Assembly (NCBI RefSeq): GCF_000720765.1
Contig: NZ_JODC01000003.1
Location: 558,001 to 622,000, forward strand
Origin: Streptomyces sp. NRRL S-646
Lineage (GTDB): Bacteria > Actinomycetota > Actinomycetes > Streptomycetales > Streptomycetaceae
DNA length: 64,000 nt
Direction: 5' to 3'
Below the pieces are notes generated by a model. That model searched no databases. It had not been told where the DNA came from and saw only the letters and a program-made list of their open reading frames with translations. Of this stretch, positions 9,094 to 15,811 are shown piece after piece; the first letter of the stretch is position 1, and the number at the start of each line of letters is the position of its first letter. Both the position numbers and the translations under genes were made by a program.

Positions 9094-10563
9094 ATGAGTA
9101 CCTCCATGAGCGTCCCCAGAGTCGAATCCCGCGTCGGCGCCGCCGTCGGTTTCCTCGCCTTCGTCGAGTTGTGCAGCGGGCTGCTGCAGGGTTACGTGCC
9201 CGTCCTGGCCGGAGACATCGGCGCCAAGTACGGTGTTTCGGCTGCCGGCCTGAACTGGCTGAACGCCGTCCTGCTGCTGTCCGCCGCCGTCAGCGTCCCG
9301 GTCCTCGCCAAGTGTGGCGACCTGTTCGGGCACCGCCGACTGCTCAGGATCGCCGTGATCCTCGTCCTCGTCGGGTCGGTGCTGGTGGCCGTGGCCCCGA
9401 ACTACGGACTGTTCCTGACCGGCCGGGCGCTGCAGGGCCCGTTCGCCGCCTTCATTCCGCTCGAAGTCGCCCTGGTACGGGGCCGCCTGAGCGGGGAAGC
9501 CGCCCGGCGCGGCATCGGCTACCTGGTGAGCGCGCTGGCGTTCGGCGCGATCATCGGCTCGGCCACGGCAGGTCTCGCGGACGCCGCGCTGCCGTCGGTC
9601 GGCTGGACCCTCGCCGTTCCGGCACTGCTGCTCGCGGTCTGCGCGGTCATCGTCTTCACCCTCGTACCGGCCGGCGATCCGGCACCGAAGGACGGCCCCC
9701 GGAGGATCGACGTCGCCGGGTTCGCGGGGCTGTCCGTCGCCATCGCCGCGCTGCTGTTCGGTCTCGCGATGGCGCCGAAGGCCGGCTGGACCGCGCCCGC
9801 CGTGCTCCTCTGTCTGGGCGTGGCGGTCGTGGTCGGCGCATGCTGGGTGGCCTGGGAGTTGCGGGCCGCCGCACCCGCGGTGAACCTGCGGATGGTGCGA
9901 CGCGCCGGGCTCGGCCTGCCCTTCGCCGCCGCGCTCTGCTTCGGCGTCGGCATCTACGGCGCTCAGGTCGCCAACACCACCTTCCTCGCTTCCTCCCCCG
10001 CCACCGCGGGATACGGGCTCGGCCTCACACCGGCCAAGATCGGTTTCGTCACCCTGGCGATGACGCTGGGCGCCACCGTCTTCGCCGCGCTGTGCGCCCG
10101 AGTGGCGCGGCGGATCGGCCCGTACGTCACCATCACGGCAGGACTCGCGCTCATCGCCGTCGCCTACATGACCCTGGTCGTCCTGCACACCCAGGTCTGG
10201 CACTTCGTGCTCGCCCACGCCCTGGTCGGCGCCGGCATGGGCCTGGCCTCCGGCACGTACCCGGCACTGGTGACCGAACTCAGCCCGGCCGCCGACGCGG
10301 GCATCGCGACCGGTCTGTACAACACCCTTCGCTCGCTGGGCGGTTCGATCGCGGGCGCGGCGTTCGCGGTGCTGCTGAGCGCCTTCCTGCTGCCGGACAC
10401 GGGGGTGCCGTCGCTGTCGGGCTATCTGACGCTGTGGGCGGTGCTCGCCGGGGTGCTGCTGGTCGGCGTGGTCTTCATGGCCGTAGCGGCGCGACGGCAA
10501 GCGCCGACCGCCGACCGGCTCGCGTCGCCGGCCGAGCAGACCGTGTCCGCACAGGCAATCTGA
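9094..10563 (+). CDS. MFS transporter
   Basis: Major facilitator of 489 residues with about 14 hydrophobic segments, in the DHA2-like drug/small-molecule exporter class. The signature between helices 2 and 3 is CGDLFGHRRLLR (about residues 69-80), and a later motif is GAGMGLASGTYPALV. ATG at 9094 follows CCGGAG. It lies between the Lrp-type regulator and the amidohydrolase, so its substrate may be a peptide or amide that the hydrolase handles, or the hydrolase product. Confidence 0.88.
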   Translation: MSTSMSVPRVESRVGAAVGFLAFVELCSGLLQGYVPVLAGDIGAKYGVSAAGLNWLNAVLLLSAAVSVPVLAKCGDLFGHRRLLRIAVILVLVGSVLVAVAPNYGLFLTGRALQGPFAAFIPLEVALVRGRLSGEAARRGIGYLVSALAFGAIIGSATAGLADAALPSVGWTLAVPALLLAVCAVIVFTLVPAGDPAPKDGPRRIDVAGFAGLSVAIAALLFGLAMAPKAGWTAPAVLLCLGVAVVVGACWVAWELRAAAPAVNLRMVRRAGLGLPFAAALCFGVGIYGAQVANTTFLASSPATAGYGLGLTPAKIGFVTLAMTLGATVFAALCARVARRIGPYVTITAGLALIAVAYMTLVVLHTQVWHFVLAHALVGAGMGLASGTYPALVTELSPAADAGIATGLYNTLRSLGGSIAGAAFAVLLSAFLLPDTGVPSLSGYLTLWAVLAGVLLVGVVFMAVAARRQAPTADRLASPAEQTVSAQAI

Positions 10564-10608
10564 ACCAGCTCCCCCCCCAAAAAAAACCACCACAAGGAGC
10601 CGTACGCC

Positions 10609-11820
10609 ATGCCCCTCCGCCGCACTGTCCTCACCGGAGGCCGCGTCTTCGACGGCACCGGCGCCGAACCCTCCTACGCCGACCTGCTGATCGAGGGCGA
10701 CCGCATCCTGGACATCGGCACCGGCCTCGACGCGGACGAGGCGGTCGACGTCACCGGGACGACCCTGCTGCCCGGGTTCTTCGACTGCCACGTCCATGTG
10801 ACGCTGTCGGGGCTGGATCTGATGCGGCACATCGGGACGCCGTACTCGTACCAGTACTACGAGGCGATGCGGAATCTGGGCCGCACGCTGGACGTCGGCA
10901 TCACCACCGTGCGGGACGCGGCCGGCGCCGACGCCGGAGTGCGCCAGGCGGTGCGGGACGGGCTGATTGACGGACCACGGATGCGGATCTCGGTCACGGC
11001 GCTGAGCCAGACCGGCGGGCACTGCGACGCCTGGCATCCGTCGGGGATCTCGACACCGTTCGCGTCGGTGACACCGGGCCGACCGTACGGCGTCGTCGAC
11101 GGACCGGAGGCGATGCGGCTACGGGTCCGGGAGATCCTGCGGGCGGGCGCCGACGCCATCAAGGTGTGCACCACCGGGGGCGTCGCCTCGCCCGGCGACG
11201 ACCCCCGGCACGCGCACTTCCGGGACGACGAGCTCGCCGCGATGATGGCCGAGGTCCGGGCCGCGGGAGTCCACGCGATGGCACACGCCCAGGGCCCGGA
11301 AGGCATCAAGAACGCCGTACGGGCCGGGGTGCGCTCCATCGAGCACGGCGTCTATCTCGACGAAGAGGGCATCGAGTTGATGCTCCGGCACGGCACCTGG
11401 TTGGTGCCCACGCTGTCGGCGCCACTCGCCGTGATCCGACTGGCGGAGAGCGGGGGCCGGATCTCCGGCGAGGTGCTCGCCAAGGCGCGGGAGGCCGCCG
11501 CGGCGCACGGCGACTCCTTCGCCCGAGCGGTCGCGGCCGGGGTGAAGGTCGCCATGGGTACCGACAGCGGAGTCGGCCCGCACGGTGAAAACCTCGGCGA
11601 ACTGCCCCTGATGGAGAAGGGCGGCATGAGCCCCGCCCAGGTCCTGGCCGCCACCACGTCCTCAGCCGCCGACCTGCTGGGCATGGGCGAACTGACGGGC
11701 CGGCTGCGCCCCGGACTCCTCGCCGACATCGTCGTCGTGGACGGGGACCCCTACGACCTGACGTCCCTGTCCGAGCGGATCCGCGAGGTCTACAAGGACG
11801 GGCGACGCGTCCGGGGCTGA
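10609..11820 (+). CDS. Metal-dependent amidohydrolase (prolidase/imidazolonepropionase-like)
   Basis: Cytoplasmic TIM-barrel hydrolase of 403 residues. Metal ligands of the superfamily are visible: His61 and His63 (DCHVHV), a lysine in AIKVCTTGG, His in AMAHAQG, His in SIEHGVY and Asp in MGTDSG. It opens with the typical small beta-sandwich (GGRVFDGTGAEPSYADLLIEGDRI split across strands). Family members cleave Xaa-Pro or aryl dipeptides and cyclic amides. ATG at 10609 has AAGGAGCC upstream. The 45-base gap from the MFS gene contains an unusual C8A8 run. Confidence 0.88.
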   Translation: MPLRRTVLTGGRVFDGTGAEPSYADLLIEGDRILDIGTGLDADEAVDVTGTTLLPGFFDCHVHVTLSGLDLMRHIGTPYSYQYYEAMRNLGRTLDVGITTVRDAAGADAGVRQAVRDGLIDGPRMRISVTALSQTGGHCDAWHPSGISTPFASVTPGRPYGVVDGPEAMRLRVREILRAGADAIKVCTTGGVASPGDDPRHAHFRDDELAAMMAEVRAAGVHAMAHAQGPEGIKNAVRAGVRSIEHGVYLDEEGIELMLRHGTWLVPTLSAPLAVIRLAESGGRISGEVLAKAREAAAAHGDSFARAVAAGVKVAMGTDSGVGPHGENLGELPLMEKGGMSPAQVLAATTSSAADLLGMGELTGRLRPGLLADIVVVDGDPYDLTSLSERIREVYKDGRRVRG

Positions 11821-11864
11821 GAGCCTGTGTCGTATCTCCGGTCGGATCAGCGCGCGGCGGCGAT

Positions 11865-11948
11865 GGGGGTGCCCCCGCGCGAGCTCGGTCGGGCGCCCGG
11901 CGCCTGGCACGCACTCCCCCACTGCCTCAAGGGCGTGGGGGGACCCCC
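11865..11948. repeat. G5/C5 hairpin element, longest copy
   Basis: An 84-bp stretch bounded by GGGGGTGCCCCC on the left and GGGGGGACCCCC on the right. Its right 38 bases (11914-11951) match 20865-20902 with about three differences. It looks like a small non-coding hairpin insertion module of a kind common in Streptomyces. Confidence 0.65.
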
Positions 11949-11964
11949 AGCCGCTTGGCCGGTG

Positions 11965-12096
11965 TCAGCGGGAGAGCCGGCGACTGATGACCAGCCGCTG
12001 GATCTGGTTCGTGCCCTCGAATATCTGCATGATCTCGGCCTCGCGCATGTACCGCTCGACGGGGTAGTCGCGCGTGTAGCCGTAGCCGCCGCGACC
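11965..12096 (-). pseudogene. C-terminal fragment of an acyl-CoA dehydrogenase gene
   Basis: Encodes the hallmark end of the family: [19 protein letters not shown], then [14 protein letters not shown], then VISRRLSR and a stop. Everything upstream of the GGYGY motif is missing; the sequence before it is unrelated. It shows that a fatty-acid or amino-acid catabolic gene was deleted at the edge of the accessory segment. Confidence 0.85.
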
Positions 12097-12116
12097 TGCA
12101 CTCTTCTCGAAAGGCG

Positions 12117-12144
12117 AAGGGCTCACCTTCGAAGGTGAGCCCTT
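12117..12144. terminator. Perfect 28-bp palindrome, probable terminator
   Basis: AAGGGCTCACCTTC is followed directly by its complement GAAGGTGAGCCCTT, with no loop beyond TTCGAA. It lies immediately upstream of the acyl-CoA dehydrogenase remnant and about 300 bases past the amidohydrolase. A UUCG-capped hairpin would form in RNA from either strand. Confidence 0.6.
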
Positions 12145-12298
12145 TCCTCGACGATCGGCCGCATGGCCAATGCATGACCAACAGCGGTCAGGAACAGGCG
12201 GAAACACCCGGACAGGGGCTAGCCCAGGCGGTAAGCGAGAACCTCCACCCGGATGACAAAATGCCTGTTCAGAGGCCCTTTATGACTCAGTCAGGCCA

Positions 12299-12327
12299 GG
12301 GGTGGCGGCCCCGGCCGTTGCTTCGGT
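12299..12327 (+). repeat. Right copy of 29-bp direct repeat
   Basis: Identical to 5595-5623. It lies about 90 bases beyond the stop codon of the second anti-sigma gene, marking the right end of the accessory segment. Confidence 0.75.
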
Positions 12328-12418
12328 TCCTGTTCCTACGGCAGACGTACGGGGCGCGAGGGCCGTGCCGGGGCATGCGAAGTCGGCTGTTCCCGCCGCT
12401 CGCACATTCGGCCGAGGG

Positions 12419-13207
12419 TCAGTTGCCGGTCTTGCCGCCCGCCTTTTCGGCGCTCTTCTCCGGCTTCCCGGACTTGCCGGACTTGCCGGAGTCATCGGCC
12501 TTGCCGGTGTTGCCGGCCTTCGGGGTGTTTTCGACCTTCGCGGTCTTGTCGTCCTTGCCCGGCTTGGCGGTGGCCGTCGACTGCCCCAGCTGCTCGGCGC
12601 AGTAGGCGGTGACGTTCGCCTCACCGCCCGCGGCCGCGACCAGCCGCCGCCAGGCCGTCGCGTCCAGCGCCTTGCCGTTGCCGTCGACCTTCTTCTCGTA
12701 CGCCAGGCAGTGCGCCTCGGTGTCCTTCGCCGTGTCCGGGCGGTCCGGGGTGGCGGCGGCACCGGGCGTGCGGGACGCCGTGGCGGAGGACCCGACCGGC
12801 GTGTGCTGCCGCTGCCTGGCCGCTCGGCCGTCGTCGTGCGAGGAGCCGTCCACCGAGCCGATCGCCGCGAAAGCGACACCGCCCATGGTGAGGCCGGCCA
12901 GGGCCAGCGTCAGGGTGGCCCTGAGCGAGCGGCGGGCCCGGCCGTGCTCACGCGGGCGCCAGTCGTCCCGGCGCCGGGTCCGCGCGCGTAGCGTCCCGGC
13001 GTCGCGGGCCGCCCGGAAGGCGGCCACCGCCCGCTGCTCGGCCTCGGCGTCGAGCGCGCCCGAGCACATCGCGTCGGCGAGCAGGCTCTCCAGCACCGGT
13101 CCGGCCGGCCAGTCCTCGGTACCCGACACGGTGCCGCCGGGGTGCACGCGCCGACGGCCGCCGGGGGCACTGCCGTCGCTCTGCCGTTCACCCATGTCCG
13201 TATCCAT
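12419..13207 (-). CDS. Putative transmembrane anti-sigma factor, partner of the second ECF sigma
   Basis: Paralogue of the protein at 3604-4671. The cytoplasmic part carries AVAAFRAARDAG (about residues 65-76), then one membrane span (ATLTLALAGLTMGGVAFAAI, about 100-119). The extracellular part contains a module beginning CLAYEKKVDGNG and ending AAGG...VTAYC, with cysteines about 36 residues apart as in the paralogue. The end is a Lys/Gly/Ser-rich low-complexity tail. No zinc motif. The ATG at 13207 or 13195 lacks a good ribosome site and overlaps the end of a small ORF (13188-13313), so translation may depend on coupling. Confidence 0.72.
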   Translation of the reverse strand: MDTDMGERQSDGSAPGGRRRVHPGGTVSGTEDWPAGPVLESLLADAMCSGALDAEAEQRAVAAFRAARDAGTLRARTRRRDDWRPREHGRARRSLRATLTLALAGLTMGGVAFAAIGSVDGSSHDDGRAARQRQHTPVGSSATASRTPGAAATPDRPDTAKDTEAHCLAYEKKVDGNGKALDATAWRRLVAAAGGEANVTAYCAEQLGQSTATAKPGKDDKTAKVENTPKAGNTGKADDSGKSGKSGKPEKSAEKAGGKTGN

Positions 13208-13313
13208 CCGTGTCCGACGGCCGGCCCTCGCGGCCGTCCCTGCCGTCGTTGACGTTCATTGCGTCGTTGATGTTCATTCCGCCGTTGACGTTCGTCTCGC
13301 CGTCGACGTTCAT
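13188..13313 (-). CDS. 41-residue small ORF between sigma and anti-sigma genes
   Basis: Starts with ATG overlapping the sigma stop (ATGA at 13310-13313) behind a strong GGGGGAG site, and ends with TGA inside the third codon of the anti-sigma ATG at 13195. The product begins MNVDGETNVNGGMNINDAMN, a repeat encoded by four 18-bp tandem units, and is hydrophilic with no known family. It sits where the anti-sigma gene of the paralogous locus begins, one base out of frame with the present anti-sigma. It may be a real coupling peptide or the frameshifted original N-terminus. Confidence 0.5.
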   Translation of the reverse strand: MNVDGETNVNGGMNINDAMNVNDGRDGREGRPSDTDGYGHG

Positions 13314-13316
13314 TTC
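13245..13316. repeat. Four tandem 18-bp units
   Basis: Consensus GTCGTTGACGTTCATTGC with a few changes per unit. Being a multiple of three, copy-number change would keep the small ORF in frame. Confidence 0.8.
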
Positions 13317-13930
13317 GACTCCCCCAGCGTCCGGGGATCCTCATTCGTCACACCTGGGGTGCCCAGCCGGGTCGCGAGGCGCTTCAGCCCGCGGTGCGCG
13401 GCCGTGCGCACCGCGCCGGGGCGCTTGCCGAGCACGCGGGCCGCGCCGGGGCCGTCGAGGCCGACGACGATGCGCAGCAGCACGGCCTCGGCCTGGTCGC
13501 GGGGCAGGCTGCGGACCAGTTCCAGGGCGCGCTCGGTGGAGAGCGCCTCAAGGGCCTGGTCGTGGGTGCTGTACGGGCCGGGCAGCTCCAGTACGTCCTG
13601 TTCGAGCGCCGCCGACCGGGGCCGTACCTTCTGCCGGCGCAGATGGTCCAGGGCGCGGTGCCGGGCGATGGTCGCGGTCCAGCCGCGGAAGCCCGCGCCG
13701 TCACCCTTGAAGCGTTTCAAGTCCCGGGCGATCTCCAGCCAGGCGTCGGACGCCACGTCCTCGGCATCGTCGCCCACGATCCCGCGGAGATACCCGAGCA
13801 GACCGGGCTGCACGATCCGGTACGCGACCGCGAAGGCGGCCTCGTCGCCCTCCTGGGCCCGCGCGACGGCCGCGCCCAGCTCCCCGTCGTACGCCTGTCC
13901 TCGGCGGGGTTCGCGTCCCTGGCCCAACAC
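13310..13930 (-). CDS. ECF-type RNA polymerase sigma factor (locus 2)
   Basis: 206-residue sigma factor. Region 2 includes EDVASDAWLEIARDLKRF and RGWTATIARHRALDHLRRQK; region 4 includes LPRDQAEAVLLRIVVGLDG and RPGAVRTAAHRGLKRLATRL. GTG at 13930 (MLGQGREP) follows ACGAGGACA. The paralogue at 4671-5333 also begins MLG, which supports this start. Downstream come the small ORF and the membrane anti-sigma gene. The two sigma factors are similar enough that shared promoters or anti-sigma cross-talk are plausible. Confidence 0.93.
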   Translation of the reverse strand: MLGQGREPRRGQAYDGELGAAVARAQEGDEAAFAVAYRIVQPGLLGYLRGIVGDDAEDVASDAWLEIARDLKRFKGDGAGFRGWTATIARHRALDHLRRQKVRPRSAALEQDVLELPGPYSTHDQALEALSTERALELVRSLPRDQAEAVLLRIVVGLDGPGAARVLGKRPGAVRTAAHRGLKRLATRLGTPGVTNEDPRTLGESK

Positions 13931-13997
13931 TGTCCTCGTTGTTCGTACGAGTGATGCAAGTGGTACGACAGAGACTGCGCCAGCCGTCACGGAAGTG

Positions 13998-14453
13998 TCA
14001 CAGGCCCGCGGGCCGCGCAGGCCGGACGGCCGCCCGCCGCGCCCGCCCGTGCAGGGTCAGGTAGAAGGTCTGCAGGGACTCCTCGGGGCCACCCGCCTCG
14101 AAGCGGTTGAGGACCTTGCCCAGCGGGTTCCAGACCCGTCCGTCCGGCATCCGTACGCCGACCGGCTGGCCGAAGCAGACGCGCTGCTCCGCATCGAGGT
14201 CCACCCAGGCCGCCCCCGCGCGGCGCACGAGGACCTCACCGACGTACGCGCCGAGGCCGGTCAGGGTCTCCCGCGCCCGCGCCCTGTCGGCCCCGCCCTT
14301 GCGCAGGCCGTCGATCAGGAAGTCGACGAGGCGCAGGCTGCGTTCGGAGTAGTCCAGCGGCAGCCGGTTGCGGGCGGTCACGCGGGCGACGAAGGCCGCC
14401 GCGCTCGCCTGCATCCCGCTCGCGCACGGAACGCGTTCCTCGACAGTGGCCAT
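13998..14453 (-). CDS. Conserved hypothetical protein, paralogue of the protein at 21143
   Basis: 151-residue soluble protein of unknown function. Shared features with the 21143-21535 product: LDYS...L..VD..I.G, GAYVGEVLVRRAGAAW and a MPDGRVWNP turn (MPDGR/TPDGR, W.P). ATG at 14453 (MATVEERVP) was chosen because it gives the same 33-residue spacing before LDYS as in the paralogue. It ends about 70 bases upstream of the sigma locus on the same strand; whether it belongs to that operon is unclear. Confidence 0.8.
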   Translation of the reverse strand: MATVEERVPCASGMQASAAAFVARVTARNRLPLDYSERSLRLVDFLIDGLRKGGADRARARETLTGLGAYVGEVLVRRAGAAWVDLDAEQRVCFGQPVGVRMPDGRVWNPLGKVLNRFEAGGPEESLQTFYLTLHGRARRAAVRPARPAGL

Positions 14454-14679
14454 GGGCCCCCACCCCTTCGTTCGGTTGGCGGGGGCGTTCCGCTCCCCCG
14501 GATGACCCAGCGGATGGCACGCCGCGAACATCACTGACCCCGCGAACAGGCCATGGATCCGCGGCAATTGACCGCAATGTCATTCGAATAGACGCACGAT
14601 TATCTGCCGTGTCAGCTTCGCGCGCCTTCGTCGGACGGCACTTCAACTGCCGTTCCCCGCACACCACTTGGAGGACCGC

Positions 14680-15723
14680 ATGCCGAAGAGGCACCCGCTC
14701 CTGCCCACCGCGCTGGTGGCGTTCACCCTGGCCGCCGGAACCGTGGTCACCGTCGTCCCCGAGGCGCGCGCCGCGAGCATCTCCGCCTCCTCGCAGACCG
14801 ACGATGCGGTCCAGTACGTCCAGGACTCCCTGTACGCCGCCGGGAACGCGGGCTATGTGCACCGCCGCGCGAACGCCGACGGTTCGGCGGGGCCTTACAC
14901 CTGGCGCGGTTACGACGGGGGCGAGCGGACGCTCGACGGCTACAGCGGCGCGCTGCCGGGACAGCACGGGTACTACGGCAACGGCGGAGACACCGTGCTC
15001 GTCTCCCAGCAGTACGCCGGCGGGTAGGCCCGGCTGCACAGCCTCGCGACGGACGCGACCACCGACGTCGCCGTGCCGGACGGGCAGTACGTCGCCGCGG
15101 CCTTCGACTCCACGCTCATCACCCAGGAGTACAACGACGTCTGGCAGGCCGTCCGCCTCCACGTCCTGCGCGTGTCGGACGCCGGAGCGATCACGAGCGA
15201 CATCCCGGTGGACCCGCCCGAGGGCCAGTTCTTCACCAAGGAGCAGACCGTGCTGGCGGGTGACGGCACGTCAGCCCTCATCCGGTTCCGGCACGCGACC
15301 GCCGTCGGCCTGCTCGATCTCGCCACCGGCGCCTTCACCACGATCAGCACCCACGCGAGCGACGACGACCCGCTCTACCTCCAGGCGGCGCTGTCCCCGA
15401 CGCACATCGCGGTGTACCACGAGGGCGCGAGCCAGGCCCGGGTCGTGCGCCGCGAGGACGCGGCCGGCGCGCAGACCGCCGTGACGGTCCCGCAGTACGG
15501 CACGAGTACCGCCTTCGTCGGTCTCGTCGGCGGCTGGCTGCTCACCTCCTACCGCCCGCCGTACGGCACCACGCCCGGCCCCGGCGGACCGCTGCTGGCC
15601 ACTCCGCTGGCCGGCGGCGCCCCCGAGACACTGCTGCCCGCCGCGGAGCCGCAGATCGCCCAGGTCCGCCCGAGCGGCAAGCCCTGGGTTCAGCCGCTCC
15701 GACGACCCGCAGCCGCCGGGTGA
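14680..15723 (+). pseudogene. Secreted protein gene broken by an in-frame amber codon
   Basis: ATG at 14680 has an ideal GGAGG site and encodes a Sec signal peptide (PTALVAFTLAAGTVVTVVPE, cleavage near ARA-AS). The frame meets TAG at 15025-15027 (QQYAGG-stop) and then continues open in the same frame to 15723 with coherent beta-rich sequence (RLHSLATDATTDVAVPDGQY). The C-terminus also looks cut short, ending PLRRPAAAG. It resembles repeat-type secreted proteins of unknown function. Either a pseudogene or, less likely, stop-codon readthrough. Confidence 0.75.
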
Positions 15724-15811
15724 CGTTTGGCCGGAGCCGAGCGCTGTGTGTAAGTGCCACCTGCTCTGTGACAGGTGTGGCAGTCATGGTCTTTTTCTAG
15801 GGGTGGGGTAA

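Larger units (their letters stand above)
11821..12418. other. Gap at the right edge of the accessory segment
   Basis: Contains a G5/C5 hairpin element (11865-11948), the last 43 codons of an acyl-CoA dehydrogenase gene (11965-12096), a perfect 28-bp palindrome (12117-12144) and the right 29-bp direct repeat (12299-12327). No intact gene seen. Confidence 0.65.
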
